Source: Geomonas propionica
Lineage (GTDB): Bacteria; Desulfobacterota; Desulfuromonadia; Geobacterales; Geobacteraceae
Length of the DNA: 64,000 nucleotides
Reading direction: 5' to 3'
Assembly: GCF_016458235.1 (NCBI RefSeq)
Contig: NZ_JAEMHK010000013.1
Location: forward strand, 106,035 to 170,034
Made by a program: the position numbers and the translations under genes. Each line of letters starts with the position of its first letter. The stretch's first letter is position 1. Shown piece after piece: positions 19,950-39,783 of the stretch. The notes beneath the pieces were generated by a model, which was not told the DNA's origin, searched no databases, and saw nothing but the letters and a program-made list of their open reading frames with translations.

Positions 19950-20026
19950 GCGGGAATAGCTCAGTTGGCTAGAGCGTCAGCCTTCCAAGCTGAGGGTCGC
20001 GGGTTCGAGTCCCGTTTCCCGCTCCA
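19950..20026 (+). tRNA. tRNA-Gly (anticodon TCC)
   Basis: A 77-nt cloverleaf with acceptor stem GCGGGAA/TTCCCGC, anticodon loop CTTCCAA and encoded CCA. Confidence 0.97.
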
Positions 20027-20038
20027 ATAATTGAATAT

Positions 20039-20114
<76 letters not shown>

Positions 20115-20175
20115 TCCCCTTCTAGAAAAAAACTTCACATAACAGCTGTAGTAGATACATCAGGGAGGATTCCTC

Positions 20176-21366
<1,191 letters not shown>

Positions 21367-21434
21367 GATTTGACGGGTTGTTTGAGTTCCGGAAGGATCG
21401 GGACGCGAAAATAGTTTGAAAAGGAAGAAAGAAA

Positions 21435-21587
21435 ATGGCTAGAGACATCATCACCCTTGGGTGCACCGAGTGCAAACAGCGTAACTATACCACCACGAAA
21501 AACAAGAAGAATACGCCTCAGAAGCTGGAGTTCAACAAGTACTGCCGCTTCTGCCAGAAGCACACGCCGCACAAGGAAACCAAATAG
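21435..21587 (+). CDS. rpmG: 50S ribosomal protein L33
   Basis: A 50-residue L33 beginning [18 protein letters not shown]. It is the zinc-binding (C+) form, with two CxxC pairs: CTEC at residues 10-13 and CRFC at 37-40. L33 lies near the E site of the large subunit. A GGAAG-type ribosome site precedes the ATG. It sits between tuf and tRNA-Trp-secE, its usual position. Confidence 0.95.
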   Translation: MARDIITLGCTECKQRNYTTTKNKKNTPQKLEFNKYCRFCQKHTPHKETK

Positions 21588-21595
21588 TTTGATTT

Positions 21596-21623
21596 GGGGT
21601 TCCCGGAACTGTCCGGGAACCCC
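21596..21623 (+). other. Perfect hairpin between rpmG and tRNA-Trp
   Basis: GGGGTTCCCGGA and TCCGGGAACCCC form a perfect 12-bp stem around a 4-nt ACTG loop, ending 6 bp before the tRNA. There is no T run, so an RNA processing or partial pausing signal is more likely than a terminator. Confidence 0.6.
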
Positions 21624-21629
21624 CGCCGC

Positions 21630-21706
21630 AGGCCAGTAGCTCTAACGGCTAGAGCACCGGTCTCCAAAACCGGGTGTTGGGGGTTCGAATCCCTCCTGGC
21701 CTGCCA
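21630..21706 (+). tRNA. tRNA-Trp (anticodon CCA)
   Basis: A 77-nt cloverleaf with acceptor stem AGGCCAG/CTGGCCT (5' AGGCCAG), anticodon loop CTCCAAA, T loop TTCGAAT and encoded CCA. It lies just upstream of secE, as in many bacteria. A T run follows but without a separate hairpin. Confidence 0.96.
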
Positions 21707-21740
21707 TTTTTTTTTATCTTCACGAAGTGAGGAGTGACAA

Positions 21741-21926
21741 GTGCTCGCGAAAGCCAAGACTTTTTTTGAGGATGTTCAGGCGGAGCTCGCCAAGGTAACT
21801 TGGCCGACCCGTAAAGAGACATTCTCTACTGCTCAGGTAGTTGTCGTCATCATCGTGCTCATCTCACTTTACCTTGGCGTCTGCGACGCGGTCCTTACTA
21901 AGCTCATCAAGTCGATACTCCGCTAG
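21741..21926 (+). CDS. secE: Preprotein translocase subunit SecE
   Basis: SecE clamps SecY in the Sec protein-export channel of the inner membrane. The 61-residue product is the short single-helix form: an amphipathic N-terminal helix, the conserved ELAKVTWPTRKE block, then one membrane segment (about residues 32-53, starting near AQVVVVIIVLIS). The start is GTG at 21741 after GAGGAG. It is followed 12 bp later by nusG, the universal secE-nusG pair. Confidence 0.95.
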   Translation: MLAKAKTFFEDVQAELAKVTWPTRKETFSTAQVVVVIIVLISLYLGVCDAVLTKLIKSILR

Positions 21927-21938
21927 AGGACTGATTAA

Positions 21939-22466
21939 ATGGCACATAAATGGTACGGCGTACACACCTACTCCGGCTTCGAGAACAAGGTGCGGCTATC
22001 GCTCGCTGAGCGCATCAAGAACCTCGAGATGGAGGAGTTCTTCGGCGAGATCCTGATCCCGTGCGAAACCGTCGTAGAGCTTAAGAAGGGGGAGAAGAAG
22101 ACTTCTTCCAGGAAGTTCTTCCCCGGATATATCCTGGTGAACATGGAACTTAACGACGACACCTGGCACGTGGTCAAAGAGACCGCCAAGGTTACCGGGT
22201 TCGTCGGCGGCAATAATCCTTTCCCGATCCCGGACGACGAAGTCAACAAGATCACCAAGAGGATGGAAGAGGGGGCCGAGAAGCCCCGTCCCAAGGTCCT
22301 CTTCGAAGTGGGCGAGACGGTCAGGGTCATCGACGGTCCCTTCCTCAACTTCTCGGGTGTGGTCGAGGACGTCAAACCGGACAAGGGAAAACTCAAGGTC
22401 ATGGTAAGCATCTTCGGGCGCGCGACCCCGGTCGAGCTCGAATTCATGCAGGTAGAAAAGCAGTAG
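21939..22466 (+). CDS. nusG: Transcription termination/antitermination protein NusG
   Basis: NusG binds RNA polymerase and links it to Rho or to the leading ribosome. The 175-residue protein has the NGN domain from the start ([15 protein letters not shown]), the signature FPGYILVNM and a C-terminal KOW domain with the block [18 protein letters not shown]. Length is normal. It lies between secE and rplK in the conserved cluster. Confidence 0.97.
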   Translation: MAHKWYGVHTYSGFENKVRLSLAERIKNLEMEEFFGEILIPCETVVELKKGEKKTSSRKFFPGYILVNMELNDDTWHVVKETAKVTGFVGGNNPFPIPDDEVNKITKRMEEGAEKPRPKVLFEVGETVRVIDGPFLNFSGVVEDVKPDKGKLKVMVSIFGRATPVELEFMQVEKQ

Positions 22467-22530
22467 GGTCCACCCTCTGTTACCGATAAAAGCTTCAGGC
22501 AGTTCGAAGGAATGAAAAAGGAGTAGGAAA

Positions 22531-22953
22531 ATGGCGAAAAAGATCACCGGTTACATAAAGCTGCAGGTACCCGCAGGGAAGGCAAACCCGTCTCCTCCGA
22601 TCGGTCCCGCACTCGGTCAGCACGGCGTCAACATCATGGAGTTCTGCAAGGCCTTCAATGCGAAGACCCAGGCAGACGAAGGGACCATCACCCCGGTCGT
22701 CATCACTGTCTACGCCGACAGGTCCTTCACCTTCATCACCAAGACTCCGCCGGCTCCGGTTCTCATCAAGAAAGCTCTCGGCATCGCTTCCGGTTCCGCG
22801 GTCCCCAACAAGACCAAGGTCGGCAAGCTGACCAAGGACCAGGTGCGCGAGATCGCAACCAAGAAGATGCCCGACCTCAATGCCGCGAGCCTTGAGGCTG
22901 CCATGAAGACCATTGAAGGTACCGCGCGCAGCATGGGCGTTGAAATAGCTTAA
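22531..22953 (+). CDS. rplK: 50S ribosomal protein L11
   Basis: L11 forms the base of the L7/L12 stalk and helps the GTPase centre and stringent response. The 140-residue protein has the family blocks [21 protein letters not shown] and the C-terminal rRNA-binding domain ending [15 protein letters not shown]. The ATG follows an AAGGAG site. First gene of the rplKAJL series, 64 bp after nusG. Confidence 0.97.
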   Translation: MAKKITGYIKLQVPAGKANPSPPIGPALGQHGVNIMEFCKAFNAKTQADEGTITPVVITVYADRSFTFITKTPPAPVLIKKALGIASGSAVPNKTKVGKLTKDQVREIATKKMPDLNAASLEAAMKTIEGTARSMGVEIA

Positions 22954-22975
22954 GTTAAAGAGAGGGTTATCAGAA

Positions 22976-23677
22976 ATGTCTATGACAAAAAAGCTTAAAG
23001 AGGCTCGCGCCAAGGTCGACAGGACCAAAACCTATCCCCTGACCGACGGCCTTGAGCTCGTGAAGGGCGCGGCTTATGCGAAGTTCGACGAGACCGTCGA
23101 CCTGGTGGTGAAGCTGGGTGTTGACCCGCGTCACGCCGATCAGATGGTCCGCGGCGCCGTGGTGCTCCCGAACGGTCTCGGCAAGGACGTGCGCGTCCTG
23201 GTCTTCGCCAAAGGCGAGAAGGAGAAGGAGGCCCGCGAGGCCGGTGCTGATTTCGTCGGCGCCGACGACCTGGTCGCCAAGATCCAGGAAGGGTGGTTCG
23301 AGTTCGACACCGCCATCGCTACCCCGGACATGATGGGTGTGGTCGGTAAGATCGGTAAGCTCCTCGGACCCCGCGGCCTGATGCCGAACCCGAAGGTTGG
23401 TACCGTAACCTTCGACCTGGCCCGCGCCATCAAGGAGTCCAAGTCCGGTAAGGTCGAGTTCCGCGTCGAGAAGGCCGGTATCGTGCACGCCCCGGTAGGC
23501 AAGGTCTCCTTCAGCGCAGAGACCCTGAAGCAGAACGTGGTCGCCCTGGTGGAAGCCCTCCAGAAGGCGAAGCCGGCTGCCGCAAAGGGCACCTACATGA
23601 AGAAGGTCTCCGTGTCCTCCACCATGGGCCCGGGCGTCACCATCGATCTCGCTGACATCAGCGCGGTCTTGAAATAA
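22976..23677 (+). CDS. rplA: 50S ribosomal protein L1
   Basis: L1 forms the mobile L1 stalk near the E site and in many bacteria represses its own rplKA operon. The 233-residue protein has the signature region [12 protein letters not shown] and the C-terminal block [11 protein letters not shown]. An ATG two codons downstream is an alternative start. It is followed by the L10 leader, so rplKA and rplJL may be regulated separately. Confidence 0.97.
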   Translation: MSMTKKLKEARAKVDRTKTYPLTDGLELVKGAAYAKFDETVDLVVKLGVDPRHADQMVRGAVVLPNGLGKDVRVLVFAKGEKEKEAREAGADFVGADDLVAKIQEGWFEFDTAIATPDMMGVVGKIGKLLGPRGLMPNPKVGTVTFDLARAIKESKSGKVEFRVEKAGIVHAPVGKVSFSAETLKQNVVALVEALQKAKPAAAKGTYMKKVSVSSTMGPGVTIDLADISAVLK

Positions 23678-23696
23678 AGAGCAGTATCGCTGTAAA

Positions 23697-23840
23697 GCCA
23701 AAGTCAAAGACAGTGGGTGTGCCAGTAGCATCGTCGGCGCTTAAACGCTTCCGGGCGGCCAACCGAGACTTGCAGATGTTGCGCGAAAAAGCATGTTCCG
23801 CAACTTCCTGACTTTGGCGGGGTTTCGTACCCGTATACCA
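23697..23840 (+). promoter_or_regulatory. Ribosomal protein L10 leader (autoregulatory mRNA structure)
   Basis: The 182-bp gap before rplJ folds in a way typical of the L10 leader bound by L10 or L10-(L7/L12) to repress its own synthesis. A perfect 10-bp closing stem pairs GCCAAAGTCA (23697-23706) with TGACTTTGGC (23809-23818), an inner hairpin GTTGCG/CGCAAC lies at 23778-23804, and a GGGT/ACCC hairpin follows before the ribosome site. No coding frame is present. The function is inferred from position and structure. Confidence 0.75.
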
Positions 23841-23859
23841 AAAGAAAGGAGGAAGGCGC

Positions 23860-24381
23860 TTGAATAAGGAAAACAAGCAAGAACTTGTTGCCGAGATGCA
23901 CGACAAGCTCCAGAGGGCGCAGGCGGTATTCCTCGCGGATTTCCGCGGGATGAACGTCGGCCAGGCCACCGAGCTCAGAAACGAGCTCAGGAAAGCCAAC
24001 GCGGAGTACAAGGTCGTCAAGAACACCCTGCTCGAGATCGCTTCCAAGGGGACCGACAAGGAAGGTCTGTCGCAGTACTACGCAGGCCCCACCGCTATCG
24101 CCCTTTGCTATGACGATCCCGTCGCAGCGGCCAAGGTACTGTCCCGCTTCAACAAGGAAAACACTAACCCGTTTACCTTGAAAGCTGGCGTGCTCACCGG
24201 CAAGACCATCAACGTGGCTGACATTCAGGCACTGGCAGACCTGCCGAGCCGCGAAGTGCTTCTCGCCAAGATGCTGGGCAGCATGCAGGCACCGGCAAGC
24301 AACTTCGTACGCGTTCTGGCAGCTGTTCCGGGCGGGTTCGTACGCGCGCTGGAGCAGATCAGGGTCCAGAAGGCTGCCTAG
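23860..24381 (+). CDS. rplJ: 50S ribosomal protein L10
   Basis: L10 anchors L7/L12 dimers to the large subunit. The 173-residue product begins [17 protein letters not shown], has the rRNA-binding block [18 protein letters not shown], and ends with the helix that binds L7/L12 dimers. The start codon is TTG at 23860, chosen because a perfect AAAGGAGG site lies just upstream and no better ATG exists. It is preceded by an L10 leader. Confidence 0.96.
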   Translation: MNKENKQELVAEMHDKLQRAQAVFLADFRGMNVGQATELRNELRKANAEYKVVKNTLLEIASKGTDKEGLSQYYAGPTAIALCYDDPVAAAKVLSRFNKENTNPFTLKAGVLTGKTINVADIQALADLPSREVLLAKMLGSMQAPASNFVRVLAAVPGGFVRALEQIRVQKAA

Positions 24382-24441
24382 TCGCAGTCACCGACAATTT
24401 TCGCTTTAAACATCTAACAATATTCTCTGGAGGAGAAAGAA

Positions 24442-24822
24442 ATGGCTATCACCAAAGAAGAAGTAATCAGCTTCATTGAGAACATGTCCGTCCTGGAACT
24501 TGCTGGCCTCGTGAAAGAGCTCGAGGAGAAGTTCGGCGTTTCCGCAGCCGCTCCGGTTGCTGTCGCTGCTGCAGGCCCGGCTGCTGGCCCGGCTGAAGCT
24601 GCTGAAGAGAAGACCGAATTCGACGTCATCCTGAAGGCCGCTGGCGCCAACAAGATCGGCGTCATCAAGGTCGTTCGCGGCCTGACCTCCCTCGGCCTGA
24701 AAGAAGCCAAGGACCTGGTCGACGGCGCTCCGCAGCCGGTCAAGACTGGCGTTTCCAAAGAAGAAGCTGCTGACGCACAGAAGCAGCTGGTCGAGGCTGG
24801 CGCAGAAGTGGAAGTTAAGTAA
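24442..24822 (+). CDS. rplL: 50S ribosomal protein L7/L12
   Basis: The stalk protein that recruits translation GTPases. The 126-residue product has the N-terminal dimerisation domain, an alanine/proline/glycine-rich hinge (about residues 36-56) and the C-terminal factor-binding domain with [12 protein letters not shown] and [11 protein letters not shown]. The ATG has a GGAGGAG site. It ends 25 bp before an attenuator-like hairpin that separates it from rpoB. Confidence 0.97.
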   Translation: MAITKEEVISFIENMSVLELAGLVKELEEKFGVSAAAPVAVAAAGPAAGPAEAAEEKTEFDVILKAAGANKIGVIKVVRGLTSLGLKEAKDLVDGAPQPVKTGVSKEEAADAQKQLVEAGAEVEVK

Positions 24823-24847
24823 TTAGCCCTGCACTGATCTTTACCAA

Positions 24848-24891
24848 AGCCAAGGTCGCTTTTTGCGGCCTTGGCTGTTCTATTTTAGTTT
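24848..24891 (+). terminator. Attenuator-like hairpin between rplL and rpoB
   Basis: AGCCAAGGTCGC pairs with GCGGCCTTGGCT around a TTTTT loop, followed by a T-rich but interrupted tail (24881-24891). A partial terminator at this place would lower rpoBC expression relative to rplJL, as known in E. coli. The imperfect T tract supports read-through. Confidence 0.65.
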
Positions 24892-24984
24892 GAGGCCGCT
24901 TCACCCCGCAGCCCAGTCCGACCAGAACAGCAGGAAATTCAAGGGGGTGGAGGTCTTCCAAGGCGTTCACCACAAGGAGAAGAT

Positions 24985-29100
<4,116 letters not shown>

Positions 29101-29109
29101 ACATTGTTG

Positions 29110-29146
29110 GTCCGACCGGTCCGCCTGACAGGGTGACCGGTCGGAC
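29110..29146 (+). other. Perfect hairpin in the rpoB-rpoC gap
   Basis: GTCCGACCGGTC (29110-29121) and GACCGGTCGGAC (29135-29146) form a perfect 12-bp stem with a 13-nt loop. No T run follows, so it is more likely an mRNA processing, stability or pausing element than a terminator. Confidence 0.6.
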
Positions 29147-29212
29147 GTCCGTCAGTCCGACGAGCTGCTTGAAATAGATAACGTAACTCCTACCGCCAAG
29201 GAGGAAAATACT

Positions 29213-33358
<4,146 letters not shown>

Positions 33359-33366
33359 TCCAGTAC

Positions 33367-33401
33367 GGCCAGTGAGAGCGGGTTCCCCGCTTTCACTGGC
33401 C
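33367..33401 (+). terminator. Hairpin after rpoC, possible weak terminator
   Basis: GGCCAGTGAGAGCGG pairs with CCGCTTTCACTGGCC (one G-T pair) around a short loop, 9 bp after the rpoC stop. There is no proper T run. A promoter follows at 33428, so this marks the boundary of the rpoBC and str units. Confidence 0.55.
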
Positions 33402-33427
33402 GAAGTCTCACTTCTATCAAATAAAAC

Positions 33428-33456
33428 TTGACAAGCACGTACGTTGTTGCTATTTT
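33428..33456 (+). promoter_or_regulatory. Promoter of the str (rpsL-rpsG-fusA-tuf) operon
   Basis: TTGACA (33428-33433), 17-bp spacer, TATTTT (33451-33456), about 60 bp upstream of rpsL. Confidence 0.75.
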
Positions 33457-33514
33457 CGTCGCTTCCGCGCGCGGGGTACGTCTGCGTGTGGGAAGAATCG
33501 CGTGAGAGGAATGT

Positions 33515-33886
33515 ATGCCAACTATTAATCAGCTTATTCGTCACGGTCGGGAGTCAAAGGGTGAAAAATCCACTGCTCCGGCACTCAGGAGCTGCCCGCA
33601 GAAGAGGGGCGTTTGCACCAGGGTTTACACCACAACCCCGAAGAAACCGAACTCCGCGCTTCGTAAAGTCGCGAGGGTCAGGCTTACCAACGGCGTCGAG
33701 GTTACCTCCTACATTCCGGGTGTTGGTCACAACCTCCAGGAACACTCCGTCGTCCTCATCAGGGGCGGCAGGGTAAAGGACCTTCCGGGTGTTCGTTACC
33801 ACATCGTCCGCGGCACGCTCGACTCCGTCGGCGTCAAGGGTCGCATGAAGAGCCGTTCCAAGTACGGTGCGAAGAGGCCCAAGTAA
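33515..33886 (+). CDS. rpsL: 30S ribosomal protein S12
   Basis: S12 lies at the decoding centre and is the classical streptomycin-resistance target. The 123-residue protein is complete: it has [13 protein letters not shown] with the sensitive-type lysine at 43, the VGHNLQEHS block and [13 protein letters not shown] around the modified aspartate. It ends YGAKRPK. A GAGAGGAA site precedes the ATG. Directly after the stop codon, its last 27 bp are repeated with synonymous changes (see the repeat at 33862). First gene of the str operon. Confidence 0.97.
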   Translation: MPTINQLIRHGRESKGEKSTAPALRSCPQKRGVCTRVYTTTPKKPNSALRKVARVRLTNGVEVTSYIPGVGHNLQEHSVVLIRGGRVKDLPGVRYHIVRGTLDSVGVKGRMKSRSKYGAKRPK

Positions 33887-33915
33887 CCGTACGGTGCAAA
33901 AAGACCCAAGTAACC
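33862..33915 (+). repeat. 27-bp tandem duplication of the rpsL 3' end
   Basis: Copy 1 (33862-33888) is the rpsL tail, including the stop; copy 2 (33889-33915) follows immediately and is in frame. The copies match at 24 of 27 positions. The three differences are third-position G to A changes (GCG/GCA, AAG/AAA, AGG/AGA), so both spell YGAKRPK-stop. Confidence 0.9.
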
Positions 33916-33938
33916 GATTTTAAGTGAGAGGTTAAGAC

Positions 33939-34409
33939 ATGCCAAGAAGAAGAGAAGTAGCAAAGCGGGTGATCCTCCCGGATCCGAAATACGGTGACAG
34001 GGTGGTTGCCAAGCTGATCAATATAATCATGCTGGACGGCAAGAAGTCCACCGCCGAGAAAGCTCTCTACGGTGCCCTCGAGATCGCTGCTGGCAAGGCT
34101 GGCGACGAGCCGGTCAAGGTCCTCAAGAAGTGCCTGGACAACATCAAGCCGATGCTGGAAGTAAAATCCCGCAGGGTCGGCGGCTCCACCTACCAGGTTC
34201 CGGTCGAGGTGCGTCCCGAGCGTCGCATTTCTCTGGCTATGCGCTGGCTGGTGAAGTACTCCAACGCCCGCAGCGAGAAGACCGTCACCGACAAACTTGC
34301 CGGTGAGATCCTGGACGCTTACAACAACCGCGGTTCCGCGGTGAAGAAGCGTGAGGACACCCACAAGATGGCCGAAGCGAACCGCGCCTTCGCCCATTAC
34401 CGCTGGTAG
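33939..34409 (+). CDS. rpsG: 30S ribosomal protein S7
   Basis: S7 nucleates assembly of the small-subunit head and in E. coli represses the str operon. The 156-residue protein has the family start [20 protein letters not shown] and the block [16 protein letters not shown], and ends [13 protein letters not shown]. An AGAGG site precedes the ATG. It lies between rpsL and fusA. Confidence 0.97.
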   Translation: MPRRREVAKRVILPDPKYGDRVVAKLINIIMLDGKKSTAEKALYGALEIAAGKAGDEPVKVLKKCLDNIKPMLEVKSRRVGGSTYQVPVEVRPERRISLAMRWLVKYSNARSEKTVTDKLAGEILDAYNNRGSAVKKREDTHKMAEANRAFAHYRW

Positions 34410-34459
34410 TTCACGGCGGCACCCATTAAGGCTTAGCAAGCAACTCGGAGGAACTGTAA

Positions 34460-36538
34460 GTGGCACGTCAGGTTTCGTTGGAAATGACCCGTAATATCGG
34501 GATCATGGCTCACATAGATGCAGGGAAAACCACCACCACGGAGCGTATTCTCTATTACACCGGTGTTTCCCACAAGATCGGCGAGGTCCATGACGGCGCC
34601 GCTACCATGGACTGGATGGAGCAGGAGCAGGAGCGTGGTATCACCATCACCTCCGCTGCTACCACCTGTCACTGGAAAGATCACCGTATCAACATCATCG
34701 ACACCCCGGGTCACGTCGACTTCACCATCGAGGTCGAGCGTTCCTTGCGCGTTCTCGACGGCGCAGTCGCCGTGTTCTGTTCGGTGGGCGGCGTCGAGCC
34801 GCAGTCCGAGACCGTATGGCGCCAGGCTGACAAGTACCGCGTTCCGCGTATCGCGTTCATCAACAAGATGGACCGTGTCGGGGCCGACTTCTTCCGCGGC
34901 ATCGCCATGATCAAGGATCGCCTCAAGGCGAACCCGGTCGCCCTGCAGATCCCGATCGGCAGCGAGGAGAACTACAAGGGCCTCGTCGACCTTATCGAGA
35001 TGAAGGGTATCGTCTTCAACGACGAGTCCATGGGCGCGACCTACGACATCGTCGACATCCCGGCCGACCTGGTCGACCAGGCCAACGAGTACCGTGAACT
35101 CCTGATCGAGGAAGTCTCCTCCCACGACGACGTGCTGATGGAGAAATACCTGGGCGGCGAGGAGATCTCCAACGCCGAGCTGAAAGCGGCCATCCGCCAG
35201 GCTACCCTCGACATCAAGATCTGCCCGGTCATCTGCGGTTCCGCCTTCAAGAACAAGGGCGTGCAGCACCTGCTCGACGCGGTACTCGACTACATGCCGG
35301 CCCCGACCGACATCCCGGCTATCCAGGGCGTCGACGCCAACACCGAGGCACCCATCGAGCGTCATGCTTCCGACACCGAGCCGTTCGCGGCCCTGGGCTT
35401 CAAGATCATGACCGACCCGTTCGTGGGTCAGCTCTGCTTCTTCCGCGTCTACTCGGGCGTGATCCAGTCCGGCTCCTACGTGTACAACGCCACCAAGGGC
35501 AAGCGCGAGAGGATCGGCCGTATTCTCAAGATGCACGCGAACAAGCGTGAAGAGATCAAGGAAGTCTACGCCGGCGACATCGCCGCCGCGGTAGGCCTCA
35601 AATACACCACCACCGGCGACACCCTGTGCGACGAGAACCACGCCGTCATCCTCGAGTCCATCGAGTTCCCGGAGCCGGTTATCTCCATCGCCATCGAGCC
35701 GAAAACCAAGGCCGACCAGGAGAAGCTGGGCCTGTCGCTTGGCAAGCTCGCTTCCGAGGACCCGTCCTTCCGCGTCAAGACCGACGAGGAGACCGGCCAG
35801 ACCATCATCTCCGGTATGGGCGAGCTGCACCTCGAGATCATCGTGGACCGTCTCTTCCGTGAATTCAAGGTCGAGGCGAACGTCGGCAAGCCGCAGGTTG
35901 CTTACCGCGAGACCATCACCAAGAAGGTCAAGGCGGAAGGCAAGTTCGTGCGCCAGTCCGGCGGTCGCGGTCAGTTCGGCCACGTCTGGCTCGAGGTCGA
36001 GCCGCAGGAGGCCGGCAAGGGTTACGAGTTCGTCGACGCCATCAAGGGCGGCGTCGTACCCCGCGAGTACATCCCGGCGGTCGACAAGGGCATCAAGGAG
36101 TCCCTGGACAACGGCGTCATGGCCGGCTTCCCGGTGGTCGACGTCAAGGTCACCCTGGTCGACGGTTCCTACCACGAGGTCGACTCCTCGGAGATGGCGT
36201 TCAAGATCGCTGGTTCCATGGGCTTCAAGGAAGGCTGCCAGAAGGCGTCCCCGATCATCCTGGAGCCGATCATGTCCGTCGAGGTCGTGGTTCCGGAAGA
36301 GTACATGGGCGACGTCATCGGCGACCTGAACTCCCGCCGTGGCCGCATCATGGGCATGGAAGGGCGCGCAGGCGCACAGGTAGTCAACTCGATGGTGCCG
36401 CTGGCCCAGATGTTCGGCTACTCCACCGACCTGCGTTCCGCAACCCAGGGTCGTGCGACCTACTCCATGACCTTCGATCATTACGAGCCGGTACCGAAGT
36501 CGGTTGCCGAGGAGATAGTTGCGAAGGCCAAAGGCTAA
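34460..36538 (+). CDS. fusA: Elongation factor G
   Basis: EF-G is the GTPase that drives ribosomal translocation. The 692-residue product has the P loop AHIDAGKTT (17-25), the switch [10 protein letters not shown], the guanine motif [10 protein letters not shown], and the usual domains II to V to the end. The start is GTG at 34460 after a CGGAGG site. It is followed by tuf after 34 bp. One full-length copy is in the window. Confidence 0.98.
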   Translation: MARQVSLEMTRNIGIMAHIDAGKTTTTERILYYTGVSHKIGEVHDGAATMDWMEQEQERGITITSAATTCHWKDHRINIIDTPGHVDFTIEVERSLRVLDGAVAVFCSVGGVEPQSETVWRQADKYRVPRIAFINKMDRVGADFFRGIAMIKDRLKANPVALQIPIGSEENYKGLVDLIEMKGIVFNDESMGATYDIVDIPADLVDQANEYRELLIEEVSSHDDVLMEKYLGGEEISNAELKAAIRQATLDIKICPVICGSAFKNKGVQHLLDAVLDYMPAPTDIPAIQGVDANTEAPIERHASDTEPFAALGFKIMTDPFVGQLCFFRVYSGVIQSGSYVYNATKGKRERIGRILKMHANKREEIKEVYAGDIAAAVGLKYTTTGDTLCDENHAVILESIEFPEPVISIAIEPKTKADQEKLGLSLGKLASEDPSFRVKTDEETGQTIISGMGELHLEIIVDRLFREFKVEANVGKPQVAYRETITKKVKAEGKFVRQSGGRGQFGHVWLEVEPQEAGKGYEFVDAIKGGVVPREYIPAVDKGIKESLDNGVMAGFPVVDVKVTLVDGSYHEVDSSEMAFKIAGSMGFKEGCQKASPIILEPIMSVEVVVPEEYMGDVIGDLNSRRGRIMGMEGRAGAQVVNSMVPLAQMFGYSTDLRSATQGRATYSMTFDHYEPVPKSVAEEIVAKAKG

Positions 36539-36572
36539 ATTAATTCAATTTCCCTACTAGGAGGATTCCGAA

Positions 36573-37763
<1,191 letters not shown>

Positions 37764-37793
37764 GAATAGAAAAACCATACGGTTTTCATCCTG

Positions 37794-37829
37794 GTTTCCG
37801 GTGGGCGCCTGTGCGCGCCTGCCGGAAAC
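37794..37829 (+). promoter_or_regulatory. Hairpin leader between tuf and rpsJ
   Basis: GTTTCCGG pairs with CCGGAAAC, extended inward by a mismatched GC-rich stem, in the 107-bp gap before the S10 operon. It could be an S10-operon leader structure or a processing site; no T run follows. Confidence 0.45.
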
Positions 37830-37870
37830 TTCGGCTGTAAACTGAAAACTTGTTTCATCACGAGGAAGAG

Positions 37871-38179
<309 letters not shown>

Positions 38180-38200
38180 TACAAGGATAGGAAGTCGACC

Positions 38201-38836
38201 ATGAATAAGGGATTAATTGGGAAAAAACTGGGCATGACCCAGATATTTGCCGAGGACGGCAGGCGCATCGCCGTGACCGTCGTCGAGGCTGGGCCGTGCG
38301 TCGTTCTCCAGAAGAAGACCGTTGAGAAGGACGGCTACAGCGCCATCCAGGTCGGTTATGGTGCGAAGGACGCCTCCAGGGCCAACGCGGCCCAGGTAGG
38401 TCACTGCAAGAGCGCCGGTGCAGGCGTGTTCACCACTTACCGCGAACTGCGCATGGACGACACCAGCGCCTACAATGTGGGCGACGTGATCGAAGCCGGC
38501 GTCTTCGCAGAGGGCGACCTGGTCGACGTGACCGGCACCTCCATCGGTAAGGGCTTCGCCGGCGTCATCAAGCGCTGGGGCTTCAAAGGCGGCCGGTCGA
38601 GCCACGGCTCCCGTTTCCACCGCGCCCCGGGCTCCATCGGCTGTTCCGCGACCCCCTCCAGGGTTTTCAAGAACAAGAAGATGCCGGGCCAGCTCGGTAA
38701 CGAGAAGGTGACCGTGCAGCGCCTGAAAGTTGTGCGCGTGGACGCTGCTGACAATCTGATTCTGCTCGGTGGAGCGATCCCCGGTTCCGCCAACGGCGTG
38801 GTCCTGATCAAGGACTCCGTCAAGGCGACGAGATAA
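38201..38836 (+). CDS. rplC: 50S ribosomal protein L3
   Basis: L3 is an assembly-initiator protein whose loop reaches the peptidyl transferase centre. The 211-residue protein begins [16 protein letters not shown] and has the central signature [20 protein letters not shown]. Second gene of the S10 operon, 21 bp after rpsJ; normal length. Confidence 0.97.
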   Translation: MNKGLIGKKLGMTQIFAEDGRRIAVTVVEAGPCVVLQKKTVEKDGYSAIQVGYGAKDASRANAAQVGHCKSAGAGVFTTYRELRMDDTSAYNVGDVIEAGVFAEGDLVDVTGTSIGKGFAGVIKRWGFKGGRSSHGSRFHRAPGSIGCSATPSRVFKNKKMPGQLGNEKVTVQRLKVVRVDAADNLILLGGAIPGSANGVVLIKDSVKATR

Positions 38837-38854
38837 CGGGGGCTGGAGATAGAC

Positions 38855-39478
38855 ATGGCAAAGTTAGACGTATTTGACATCAAAAAAGCAAAGGTCGGTG
38901 AGATCGAAGTCTCCGACGCCGTCTTCAACGACGACGTACGCGAGTACCTGATCCACGAGGCCGTCAAGATCCAGCTCGCTAACCGCAGGCAGGGCACCGT
39001 GGCCGTCAAGAACCGCTCCGCGGTTTCCGGCTCCGGCAAGAAGCCCTTCAAGCAGAAGGGTACCGGCCAGGCCCGTCAGGGTTGCGCCAGGGCGCCCCAG
39101 TATCCCGGCGGCGGCGTGGCTTTCGGTCCGCAGCCCAAGATCTACAACCTCTCTATGAACAAGAAGGCGAGGAAAGCTGCTCTGAGAAGCGCACTCTCCA
39201 TGCTCTATAAGAAAGACGCGATCACTGTTCTGAATAACTTTGAGCTTCCTTCGATCAAGACAAAGGCATTTGTCGAGGTACTAAATGCTTTTAACCTTGA
39301 CAAGACGCTCGTTATCACAGATACTGCGAATCTTCCTTTGGAGCTCTCCGCCCGCAATGTGAAAAACGTCAAAGTGCTGGGTCCTGATGGCCTCAATATT
39401 TTCGACATATTGAAATACCAGAGCGTCGTCTTTACCGAGGCCGCCGTTCGTCGTGTTGAAGGAGCATTACAGTCATGA
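38855..39478 (+). CDS. rplD: 50S ribosomal protein L4
   Basis: L4 lines the polypeptide exit tunnel and in E. coli represses the S10 operon. The 207-residue protein has the tunnel-loop block [19 protein letters not shown], in which a Cys and an Ala precede the more usual arginine-rich segment. Its stop overlaps the rplW start by 4 bp. Confidence 0.97.
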   Translation: MAKLDVFDIKKAKVGEIEVSDAVFNDDVREYLIHEAVKIQLANRRQGTVAVKNRSAVSGSGKKPFKQKGTGQARQGCARAPQYPGGGVAFGPQPKIYNLSMNKKARKAALRSALSMLYKKDAITVLNNFELPSIKTKAFVEVLNAFNLDKTLVITDTANLPLELSARNVKNVKVLGPDGLNIFDILKYQSVVFTEAAVRRVEGALQS

Positions 39479-39759
39479 ACATTTATGACGTCATAAAGAA
39501 ACCGCTCATCACTGAGAAGACCACGGTAGAGAAGGACGACAAGAACGTCATCGCTTTCGTGGTGAACGGTGCCGCCAACAAGATCGAGATCAAGGCTGCC
39601 GTCGAGAAGCTCTTCAACGCCAAGGTCGACGCCGTGAACACCGTCAACGTGGCCGGCAAGACCAAGCGCACCGCGAAGGGCATCGGCAAGCGCTCCAACT
39701 GGAAGAAAGCGTACGTGACCCTCACCGAGGGTTCCAACGTCGATTTCTTCGAAGCATAA
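39475..39759 (+). CDS. rplW: 50S ribosomal protein L23
   Basis: L23 sits at the tunnel exit and binds signal recognition particle and trigger factor. The 94-residue product begins [16 protein letters not shown] and has the basic block [19 protein letters not shown]. It overlaps rplD by 4 bp (ATGA), so translation is coupled. Confidence 0.97.
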   Translation: MNIYDVIKKPLITEKTTVEKDDKNVIAFVVNGAANKIEIKAAVEKLFNAKVDAVNTVNVAGKTKRTAKGIGKRSNWKKAYVTLTEGSNVDFFEA

Positions 39760-39783
39760 AAAATCTGTGTGGGGATTTAGATA

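Noticed and set aside
21707..21720. Intrinsic terminator after tRNA-Trp
   Set aside because: There is a T run but no hairpin other than the tRNA itself, and secE follows closely in the conserved operon.
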